Origin: Ruegeria marina
Lineage (GTDB): Bacteria; Pseudomonadota; Alphaproteobacteria; Rhodobacterales; Rhodobacteraceae
Direction of reading: 5' to 3'
NCBI RefSeq assembly: GCF_900101475.1
Contig: NZ_FMZV01000014.1
Coordinates: forward strand, 62,001-126,000
DNA length: 64,000 bases
How positions within the stretch are numbered: position 1 is the first letter of the stretch; the number at the start of each line of letters is the position of its first letter. Under the pieces are notes generated by a model. The model was not told where the DNA came from and ran no database searches. It saw nothing but the letters and a program-made list of their open reading frames with translations. This document shows positions 51,001-58,190 of this stretch, one piece after another. The position numbers and the translations under genes were made by a program.

Positions 51001-53511
51001 ATGTCCGGCACGGCGCTTGTCTCGGTCCTGTCCGACCGGGTGATCGCCCGCCAGGCGATAGAGGTCGAGGCCGGTGAAACCGTGATCCCGCTGGAGGTGA
51101 GCGCCGATTGGGGCACCGGGGCCTATGTCACCGCGACGGTGATCCGGCCGATGGATGTGGCAGCGGGACAGAACCCTGCCCGCGCGCTGGGTCTGGCCCA
51201 TGCCAGCGTCGAGCCGGTAGGCAAGGAACTGTCTGTCAGGATCGACGCGCCGGAGGTGGCCAAACCCCGCCGCACCCAGACGATTCGCGTTGCGGTCGAT
51301 GGCGCGCAACCGGGCGACCAGGCCTGGCTGACGCTTGCCGCCGTCGATCTTGGCATCCTGAACCTGACCGGATTCCAAAGCCCCGACCCCAAGACCCATT
51401 ACTTCGGCCAGCGCCGGTTGGGCGTTGAACTACGCGACATCTATGGCCGCCTGATCGACGGAATGAATGGCGCCACGGGGATCGTGCGGTCGGGCGGTGA
51501 TGCCGACAACGGTCTCAGGATGCAATCGCCCCCACCGACGCAAGAGCTGATGGCGACGTTCAGCGGGCCCGTTCAGGTCGGCCAGGATGGCACTGTCGAG
51601 GTGGATATCCGCCTGCCCGCCTTCAACGGAACCGTCCGGCTGATGGCGGTGGCCTGGTCCGGTGCCGCGGTCGGCCAGGCAGAGCGGGACATGATCGTGC
51701 GCGACCCGGTGGTGGTGACCGCAACCGTGCCCCGCTTCCTTGCGCCAGGCGACAGCAGCCGGATCCTTCTGGAAGTGGTGCATGCCGATGGCCCGTCCGG
51801 CCAGATGGAACTGGCCCTTACAGCGTCCGGCGGGCTTGGGATCGGCGCTCAACCGGGCCGGGTCACGCTGGCGGACGGGGCAAAGGCCCTGTTCGAAATC
51901 CCGGTCTCGGCGACGGCGATCGGAGATCCCCTCATCAAGGTCAGCCTGGTTACACCCGACGGGCGCGAGCTGGGCCAGACCCTGACACTGGCGGTCCGGG
52001 CCAACGATCCGGTCGTGGCGCAGACCCGCCGCTTTGCACTGGGCGCGGGCGACAGTTTCCTGTTCTCCGATGATGTCTTTGCCGGTCTGCGACCGGGTTC
52101 CGCGCGTGCGGTCCTGTCCGCCGGGCCGCTCGCGAAATTCGATGCGCCCGGCCTTTTGGAACTGCTCGACCGCTACCCCTATGGCTGTACCGAACAGGTC
52201 ACGTCGCAGGCGATGCCTCTTCTGTACCTGAGCGCCGTGGCCGAGGCGGCGGGCCTTGGTCATGGCCCGCAGATTGCCGAGCGTATCGACGCCTCGATCC
52301 GGCGCATCCTGACCCGGCAGGCCTCGAACGGCGCGTTTGGTCTCTGGCGCGCGGACAGCGGGGATTTCTGGCTTGATGCCTATGCTTCGGATTTCCTCAG
52401 CCGCGCGCGTGCCACAGGTCATCCGGTGCCGGATCGCGCCTTTGCCATGGCGATGGACAACTTGCGCAACCGCATCAGCTATGCCCCCGACTTCGACGAA
52501 GGGGGAGAGGATATTGCCTATGCCCTTATGGTGCTGGCGCGTGAAGGCGCGGCGGCGATGGGCGATCTGCGCTATTATGCCGACGTCAAGGCCGACGCCT
52601 TCACCACGCCGCTGGCGGCGGCGCAGCTTGGCGCGGCGCTGGCGTTTTATGGCGACCAGACACGTGCCGATGCCATGTTCGCGCAGGCAGCGCGCATGGT
52701 GGCGGGCCAACGGGCCGAAAACCCGGTCTGGCGGGCAGATTACGGCACCAACCTCCGCGACGCCGCAGGCTTGCTCACCCTGGCCGCCGAGGCAGGCAGC
52801 GCGGTGGTCGACCGTGACGCGCTTCTGGCGCGGATCGACCGGCCGGCGGGCCAGATGTCGACGCAGGAAGCGGCCTGGACACTGCTTGCCGCGCAGGCGC
52901 TGGTCAAGGCACCGGAACAAACCGGCCTCAGGGTCAACGGCGCTCCAGTGGCCGGGCCTTTTGTCCAGGTGCGCGAAGGCCTTGGGAAAGAGGTTCTCAA
53001 CATCACCGCGTCAGACGGTAAAGCCACCGATATCACGCTGACGACGATGGGCGTGCCCGAGGTTTCCCCCCCGGCTGGCGGCATGGGCTACACCATCACG
53101 CGGACGCTTTACACGATGGACGGCGCACCGATTGATCGCGACACGTTCACCGTGGGTGAACGCTTCGTCACCGTCCTGACCGTGTCGCCGCACGAGGACA
53201 CGGGCGGGCGCCTGATGGTCAACGACCCGTTGCCCGCGGGATTCGAGATCGACAACCCGGCGCTGTTTAGGTCGGGTGATGTGCGCGCGCTCGACTGGCT
53301 GGCGATGGACGAGGCCGACCATGCCGAGTTTCGCAGCGACCGCTTTCTTGCCGCCGTCGACAGGTTCGATGCGGGGCCAATAACGCTGGCCTATGTCGCG
53401 CGCGCGGTCAGTCCCGGCGTGTTCCATCGGCCTGCCGCTTCGGTCGAGGACATGTACCGCCCACAATTCAGGGCCCGGACCGCAACCGACCGGATCAGCG
53501 TGACGCAATGA
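48085..53511 (+). CDS. Bacterial alpha-2-macroglobulin (YfhM-like) with N-terminal PAN/apple domain
   Basis: This 1808-residue periplasmic protease trap starts with a signal peptide (LILYFSVFFSGATLSQ) and a PAN/apple-like domain at about residues 30-95 with Cys pairs (SSCVRACDVNRACAAFTFN). MG domains follow, with bait-region and A2M_N2 (DVFLTTDRGAYRAGETINATML). The thioester is C1368-T-E-Q1371 in YGCTEQ, so covalent trapping is retained. There is no lipobox cysteine, unlike E. coli YfhM. AGGAGGTCGGT precedes the start; the open frame extends 44 codons upstream without homology. It forms an operon with a DUF1089 gene and pbpC, the pairing known in many proteobacteria to guard the periplasm when the wall is breached. 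Confidence 0.94.
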   Translation: MRRFGFLLILYFSVFFSGATLSQTQQVAPAFRYVVTRDMDFFGEDLDALFDTDLSSCVRACDVNRACAAFTFNARSNACFPKKGVSQQTPYQGAISARKWPIPQAVVDRAQARAAELEFLGASDLTSASDLARTLGLRHPAGDLALDQVLDAMRTASNPAQAMGWAGVAVSLSDRADLWAEYARLLLSIRTNDGTARGDYQRRALLASVNGYLRADQPGTEVNALDLMAQALERSDRGRDTVAALRLASKIQPREDILAALEAAVAKYGFRVTDSTVESESALPRICAQFSEPLVRAGVDYDPYVQSPDAPLVVQADGNQLCLDGVEHGQRYRVTLRKGLPAASGETLWKDVTLSHYVRDRSPAVRFPGRSYVLPKAADAAIPVETVNTTALDLTLRRVSDRNLLRAVQEGYFGRPLSYWEDQSFAADIAQEVWTGTAEVESELNRDMTTRLPLAEAIAGQPAGIYALTARVPGADPYDDPGATQWFVLSDLGLSTVSGNDGLHVTVRGLSDAAARGGVALTLVSRANAVLGTTTTDADGYARFDPGLVRGIGSAAPALVLANLGEDDIGFLSLTDPAFDLSDRGVEGRRPAGPVDVFLTTDRGAYRAGETINATMLSRDNTARAIEGLPLTAILSRPDGVEYTRKVSDGGVAGGHVFALTVGPSAPRGTWRLEIRSDPKGEALASQSLLVEDFLPERIDFSLSLPNAPLFPGDSPPLDIEARYLFGAAGADLTIDGQVLLSASEEIDGWPGYRFGRHDAHVSTQSSYFGGERTDAAGRARLAVEIPDVDAEGKRLSATVIARLADGSARPVERRLTVPVSPATPVIGIKPMFEDVVSEGTDAAFQVIGLTPDLSPQPMQVKWTLNRVETRYQWYQLYGNWNWEPITRRTRIATGEAALGEAPLSLSQPVEWGEYELVVERLDGTYVATSVDFYAGWYQAADASATPDRLEMSLDRESYRPGDTARLRIVPRMSGTALVSVLSDRVIARQAIEVEAGETVIPLEVSADWGTGAYVTATVIRPMDVAAGQNPARALGLAHASVEPVGKELSVRIDAPEVAKPRRTQTIRVAVDGAQPGDQAWLTLAAVDLGILNLTGFQSPDPKTHYFGQRRLGVELRDIYGRLIDGMNGATGIVRSGGDADNGLRMQSPPPTQELMATFSGPVQVGQDGTVEVDIRLPAFNGTVRLMAVAWSGAAVGQAERDMIVRDPVVVTATVPRFLAPGDSSRILLEVVHADGPSGQMELALTASGGLGIGAQPGRVTLADGAKALFEIPVSATAIGDPLIKVSLVTPDGRELGQTLTLAVRANDPVVAQTRRFALGAGDSFLFSDDVFAGLRPGSARAVLSAGPLAKFDAPGLLELLDRYPYGCTEQVTSQAMPLLYLSAVAEAAGLGHGPQIAERIDASIRRILTRQASNGAFGLWRADSGDFWLDAYASDFLSRARATGHPVPDRAFAMAMDNLRNRISYAPDFDEGGEDIAYALMVLAREGAAAMGDLRYYADVKADAFTTPLAAAQLGAALAFYGDQTRADAMFAQAARMVAGQRAENPVWRADYGTNLRDAAGLLTLAAEAGSAVVDRDALLARIDRPAGQMSTQEAAWTLLAAQALVKAPEQTGLRVNGAPVAGPFVQVREGLGKEVLNITASDGKATDITLTTMGVPEVSPPAGGMGYTITRTLYTMDGAPIDRDTFTVGERFVTVLTVSPHEDTGGRLMVNDPLPAGFEIDNPALFRSGDVRALDWLAMDEADHAEFRSDRFLAAVDRFDAGPITLAYVARAVSPGVFHRPAASVEDMYRPQFRARTATDRISVTQ

Positions 53512-54074
53512 CGGACAAGCGCCAAATAGCCACCGCACACTGGCGGCGCCTGGACTGCGAAGGGTCTGACCGCTGCACGCTGTGGCAAGCGGAACAGGGC
53601 TTGATGCTGCTGGGCCACGCACATTGGCGCAGCGATGACGAGGACACGGTGCTGAGCTACGATCTGCGCTGCGCCCCGGACGGGCAAAGCCTTTCGGCCG
53701 ACATCGCCGGCGAACAGGGCGGGCGGCGGATCGAGCTGCGCCTGCACCGGACCGGCGAGGGCTGGCTGCTGAATGACGTGCTGCAACCTGAAACCGGGGA
53801 TTGCACCGATCTGGATCTGAGTTTCACTCCAGCCACCAATCTCTTGCCAATCCGGCGATTGAGCGATGCTGCAAACGACGAGTTGCGGATTTGCGCGGCA
53901 TGGCTTCAACCCGATCTGGACTGCGTCAGCCGTCTTGACCAGATCTATACCCGGCTGGCGGATAACAGGGTGCGCTGCGCCTCACGCGGGTATGGCGCGG
54001 ATCTCGAGGTGCATGGCAGCGGCTTTGTCACCGGTTATCCAGGGCATTGGCACGGTTGGGTCGACGATGGCTAG
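53508..54074 (+). CDS. DUF1089 putative glycolipid-binding family protein
   Basis: The 188-residue protein resembles the 'putative glycolipid-binding' family. It begins with a TAHWRRLD strand, has YDLRCAPDGQSLSADI, CTDLDLSFTPATNLLPIRRL (the most conserved part) and ends with YTRLADNRVRCASRGYGADLEV. There is no signal peptide, so it appears cytoplasmic although both neighbours act in the periplasm. Its start overlaps the macroglobulin stop (ATGA) and its end overlaps pbpC by 8 bp, so it is translated as part of that operon. Its role between a protease trap and a wall synthase is unknown. Confidence 0.82.
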   Translation: MTDKRQIATAHWRRLDCEGSDRCTLWQAEQGLMLLGHAHWRSDDEDTVLSYDLRCAPDGQSLSADIAGEQGGRRIELRLHRTGEGWLLNDVLQPETGDCTDLDLSFTPATNLLPIRRLSDAANDELRICAAWLQPDLDCVSRLDQIYTRLADNRVRCASRGYGADLEVHGSGFVTGYPGHWHGWVDDG

Positions 54075-56103
54075 GACCCACATCTGGCTGGTCGCCTGCG
54101 TGCTCACCCTATGGGCCGGCGCCTTGGCGCGCGACCGCTTCGATGCCTGGATTGATGCGACTGCCCTGCCGCCTGTTCTTTCCGAAACCGGAGTCGAAGT
54201 GCTTGACCGCAACGGTGCATTGCTCAGGGCCTTTCAAGTCGGCAACGGGATCTGGCGGCTGGATCATGGCCCGGTCGATCCCGGATTCATTGCCATGCTG
54301 GTCCGATATGAGGACAAGCGGTTTTTCGATCATTCCGGGGTTGACCCTTTGGCGATGCTGCGGGCGGTGGCCCAGGCGATATGGCACGGACAGGCGGTGT
54401 CGGGCGGCTCGACCCTGACGATGCAGGCCGCCCGGCTGATCGAAGACGGACCGACCGGGCGCTGGGCCGGAAAACTGCGGCAGATCCGTGTCGCCTTGGC
54501 GCTGGAACGGCGACTGGACAAGGGGCAGATCCTGACGCTCTACCTGTTGCACGCGCCCTATGGCGGCAATCTGGAAGGCATCCGCGCGGCCACGCTTGCC
54601 TGGTTCGGCAAGGAACCGCGCCGTTTGACTGCCGCGCAGGCGGCCCTGCTCGTGGCACTGCCGCAGGCGCCCGAGGCACGACGACCCGACCGCAACCACG
54701 TCACCGCGCGGATCGCGCGTGACCGCGTCCTGCACCGGATGGCAGCCCGCGGTGTTCTGACACCGGCCGAAGTCGCGGCGGCACTGTCAGAACCCATGCC
54801 GCAGGCCCCACGCGCCTTTCCCAGGCTTGCTCCGCATCTGGCGGACAGCCTGCGGACGAGCGATCCCGCGGCGCAGCGGCATGACACCACGCTTGACGCC
54901 GGGGTGCAGGCCCGGATGGAGGTCCTGATCGCGGATGCCGCGCGGCGCGCTGGCGGTCAGGTTTCCGCAGCATTGATCGCAGCCGATCATCGGAACGGTG
55001 AAATCCTCGCCTCCGTCGGCTCCGCCTCTTACGAGGCCGCACGGCAAGGTTACCTGGACATGACCCGGGCCTTGCGGTCGCCGGGTTCCACATTGAAACC
55101 CTTTGCCTATGGACTGGCCTTCGACCAGGGCCTGGCGCACCCCGAAACCCTGATCCAGGACAGTCCGGTGATGTTCGGCCGTTACGCCCCGCAAAACTTC
55201 GACGGCAGGTTTCGCGGTGACGTGCGGGTGCGCGAGGCGCTGCAAGTTTCACTCAACATACCGGTCGTGCGGTTGATGGAGGAATTGGGTCCAGCCAGGC
55301 TGATGGCAACGCTTGAGCGCGGTGGGGCCTCACCGGATCTGCCCGGCGGCCAGCCCGGCCTCGCGGTTGCGCTCGGCGGCGTCGGCCTGTCGCTGCGCGA
55401 CCTTGTCCAGCTCTACGCCGGGCTCGCCGGAGGAGGCCAAGCGCCGCTGCTCAGAGCCTTGCAAACGCAGCCGAAGGAAGAAAGCCGGCGCATGATCTCG
55501 GAGACCGCAGCATGGCAGGTGAGTGACATCCTGAGCGGTCTGGCACCGCCACCGGGCGCCAGGCAGGGGGTTCTGGCCTACAAGACCGGCACGTCCTACG
55601 GACACCGGGACAGCTGGGCCATCGGCTATGACGGGGCACATGTGATTGGTGTCTGGTTCGGGCGTCCGGATGGCACACCTGTCCCGGGGGCCTTTGGTGG
55701 CGAGCTTGCCGCGCCGGTCCTGTTCGAGGCGTTCGGGCGGCTGAAGTCGGAGTTTTCGCCCTTGCCGCCTCCTCCATCTGCCACATTGATTGTGGAAACC
55801 GCAGCGCTTCCACAGCCGTTGCAGCGGTTTCGCCCGCGCGAGGCAGCTTTTGACGGCGGGCCGGACGCGCCCCAACTGCTGTTTCCACCAGACGGTGCGT
55901 CCCTGGTGGCGGAAGATGGCAGGATCACCGTGAAAATACGTGGCGGATCGGGCCCATTCACCGTTCTTTCCGACGGCAAACCATTGGTGACGCGCTCGCC
56001 ACTGCGAGAGATCGAGGTCCCGGCTTCAGGTCGTGGCTACACAACCCTGGTCGTTCTGGATGCCGCCGGACAGGCCGACCGCGCGACGATCACGCTGGAC
56101 TGA
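54067..56103 (+). CDS. pbpC: Penicillin-binding protein 1C
   Basis: This 678-residue bifunctional wall synthase is anchored by one N-terminal helix (IWLVACVLTLWAGALA). The transglycosylase domain has the catalytic Glu in VRYEDKRFFDHSGVDP and SGGSTLTMQAARL. The transpeptidase has S341 in SPGSTLKPF, the SLN motif and KTGTSYGHRDSWAIGY. The last ~90 residues form the PBP1C C-terminal domain (LLFPPDGASLVAEDGRI). PbpC with an A2M partner is a recognised pair in gram-negative bacteria. It is convergent with the MoxR-cluster operon, 35 bp apart. Confidence 0.95.
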   Translation: MARTHIWLVACVLTLWAGALARDRFDAWIDATALPPVLSETGVEVLDRNGALLRAFQVGNGIWRLDHGPVDPGFIAMLVRYEDKRFFDHSGVDPLAMLRAVAQAIWHGQAVSGGSTLTMQAARLIEDGPTGRWAGKLRQIRVALALERRLDKGQILTLYLLHAPYGGNLEGIRAATLAWFGKEPRRLTAAQAALLVALPQAPEARRPDRNHVTARIARDRVLHRMAARGVLTPAEVAAALSEPMPQAPRAFPRLAPHLADSLRTSDPAAQRHDTTLDAGVQARMEVLIADAARRAGGQVSAALIAADHRNGEILASVGSASYEAARQGYLDMTRALRSPGSTLKPFAYGLAFDQGLAHPETLIQDSPVMFGRYAPQNFDGRFRGDVRVREALQVSLNIPVVRLMEELGPARLMATLERGGASPDLPGGQPGLAVALGGVGLSLRDLVQLYAGLAGGGQAPLLRALQTQPKEESRRMISETAAWQVSDILSGLAPPPGARQGVLAYKTGTSYGHRDSWAIGYDGAHVIGVWFGRPDGTPVPGAFGGELAAPVLFEAFGRLKSEFSPLPPPPSATLIVETAALPQPLQRFRPREAAFDGGPDAPQLLFPPDGASLVAEDGRITVKIRGGSGPFTVLSDGKPLVTRSPLREIEVPASGRGYTTLVVLDAAGQADRATITLD

Positions 56104-56138
56104 GTGGCGCGTCGGAAAACTGCAAATACCGGGCGGCG

Positions 56139-58190
56139 TCAGCGCCGACCCTCGCGCAGCCAGCCGGCGATCAGAAAGCCGGAAGCCAGCAGAAGAACGA
56201 GCCAGGCCGGCGCCAGCGGGGTCTGACGTACATCGCGGGTTTCATAGGCGTTGCGGGCGGTCAATCCCATCCACCCCCGGCCGGACGCCGGTCGCCCTTC
56301 GCGCACGTTGCGCACGGCGGGCAACCCGTCTGCCATCCGGAAAACACCGCCCTTCAGGGTCGCAACGATCGGCTCAAGCACGGCACCGGTGGCGATTGTC
56401 GCCTCGAACTCGCGTGGGGCCGCCGGCCCAAGCCCGACAACCGCCTCCTTGCCGCCTTCGCGCAGACGGTAAAGCCCAATCTCGGGTCCGGCGTACAATG
56501 CCTCGAACCGGCCGGGTGAAACCTCTGCAAGCGGCAGTTCTTCGCTGCTTCCATCCGGGCGCGTCACTGTGACCGCCCCGACCTCGGGGGCCAGGGTGCG
56601 GCGGATGATGCGCATCGTCTGACCCTGCACTTCGGCCCAGAGCGCGTCTTCCTCGAGTTCCGGCTCTTTCATCATCCAATGGGCCAGCCGCCGCAGCAAT
56701 TCCAGCTGCGGCCCACCCCCTTCGTAACCGCGCCCCCAGAGCCAGGAGTGATCCGAGGCCAGAAGCGCCACGCGCCCTTCTCCAACGCGGTCCAATACCA
56801 GCAAGGGACGATCCTCTATTCCGCTCATGAGCACATGACCCGAAACGGGGGTAACGTCGATCTGCCGCAGCCAGCCGCCCCATTCTCCGGCCCACTCCAG
56901 CCCCGAGGAAACGGGGTGACGCGCACCGTCTTCCGTGACCTTCGGACGGAAATGTTCCTCGATCACCCGCGCCGTCGGTTCAGCCGGGAGTACAGGCTCC
57001 AGGGGCGTGCGATAGATACTGTCGGCAGTTGCGAAATCAGGCCCTGCCGCGACCAGAACCGCGCCGCCGCTGTTCACGTAATTGGCGACATTGTCCAGGT
57101 ATATGGCAGGGAGGATTCCCCGGCGCTTGTAGCGGTCGAAGATGATCAGGTCGAAATCGTCGATCTTTTCCAGGAACAGTTCCCGCGTGGGAAAGGCGAT
57201 CAGGCTCAACTCGTCCACCGGAACGCCGTCCTGTTTCTCGGGCGGGCGCAGGATGGTGAAATGCACGAGGTCTACCGAACTGTCGGACTTCAGCAGGTTG
57301 CGCCATGTACGCCCGCCCGGATGCGGCTGCCCGGACACCAGCAAGACCCTCAATCTGTCTCGCACGCCATTGATCTGGATGAGCGCGGTATTGTTGCGGT
57401 CCGTCAACTCTCCCTCGGCTTCGGGCGTCGAAAACTGGACCACGTTGCGGCCGCCATGCGGCAAGGTGATCGGCAATTCCAGATCCTGCCCGACAGGCAG
57501 GGTCACCCTCTGGGGTTCGCCCCCGTCCACCGAAATCTGCAACTCGGCCAAGGGTCCGAGCGTTTCGGGAACCGCGCCGCTGTCTTCGATCCGAAGGCTG
57601 AGCGTCACGGGTTCGCCGATGATCGCGAAGGCCGGGGCATTTTTGACCATCAGGCGGCGGTCCCAATCATCGTCCTGGCCAGACAGCAGCAGGTGCAACG
57701 GCGCCGGCAGATCAGGGGTCCGGTCGATATCGTGCACCTGCCCGTCGGACAGAGCGACAATGCCTGCAACACGCGCACGCGGTTCTTCGTTCAGCGCATC
57801 GGAAAGTGCCGACATCAGGCGGGTGCCGGTGTCGCCCTCGCCATCGCCATCGCCCACCCGAATGCGGCGCAGTTCCGTGTTCGGTCGGCTTTCGATCTCG
57901 GCGGCCAGACGGTCTGCGGCCAAGCGCATCTGTTCGGGGCGATCAGCCAGAGTCTGACTGGCGCTTTCATCTTCGAGCATCAGCACGATATCGCTGAGCG
58001 GATCCCTGTCCTCGACCTGCCAGACAGGGCCGGCAAGCGCCGCAAGAATGACCAGGGCAGAGAGTCCGCGCAGCGCCCACCCAGACAATCCGCGCCAAAG
58101 CGCCAGCCCGATGCCAGCCAATGTGACCACTGCCAGGGCAATCAGCAGCGGCAGGGGAACCAGCGGATCGAATAGAACAGTTCCCGTCAT
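56139..58190 (-). CDS. Membrane-anchored protein with glutamine-amidotransferase-like/VWA-related core, MoxR cluster
   Basis: The 683-residue protein has two N-terminal helices (LLIALAVVTLAGIGLALW and ALSALVILAALAGPVW-like) and a C-terminal helix (PLAPAWLVLLLASGFLIAGWL). The middle includes DIVLMLEDESASQ and GIVALSDGQVHD, resembling a von Willebrand A-like fold without a clean MIDAS. A Rossmann-like part with VLLVSGQPHPGGRTWRNLL and SGGAVLVAAGPDF resembles class-I glutamine amidotransferases but shows no catalytic Cys-His pair. It is the last of four genes starting at moxR; it overlaps the previous one by 4 bp. The exact function is unknown; such clusters act in envelope stress or complex assembly. 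Confidence 0.8.
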   Translation of the reverse strand: MTGTVLFDPLVPLPLLIALAVVTLAGIGLALWRGLSGWALRGLSALVILAALAGPVWQVEDRDPLSDIVLMLEDESASQTLADRPEQMRLAADRLAAEIESRPNTELRRIRVGDGDGEGDTGTRLMSALSDALNEEPRARVAGIVALSDGQVHDIDRTPDLPAPLHLLLSGQDDDWDRRLMVKNAPAFAIIGEPVTLSLRIEDSGAVPETLGPLAELQISVDGGEPQRVTLPVGQDLELPITLPHGGRNVVQFSTPEAEGELTDRNNTALIQINGVRDRLRVLLVSGQPHPGGRTWRNLLKSDSSVDLVHFTILRPPEKQDGVPVDELSLIAFPTRELFLEKIDDFDLIIFDRYKRRGILPAIYLDNVANYVNSGGAVLVAAGPDFATADSIYRTPLEPVLPAEPTARVIEEHFRPKVTEDGARHPVSSGLEWAGEWGGWLRQIDVTPVSGHVLMSGIEDRPLLVLDRVGEGRVALLASDHSWLWGRGYEGGGPQLELLRRLAHWMMKEPELEEDALWAEVQGQTMRIIRRTLAPEVGAVTVTRPDGSSEELPLAEVSPGRFEALYAGPEIGLYRLREGGKEAVVGLGPAAPREFEATIATGAVLEPIVATLKGGVFRMADGLPAVRNVREGRPASGRGWMGLTARNAYETRDVRQTPLAPAWLVLLLASGFLIAGWLREGRR

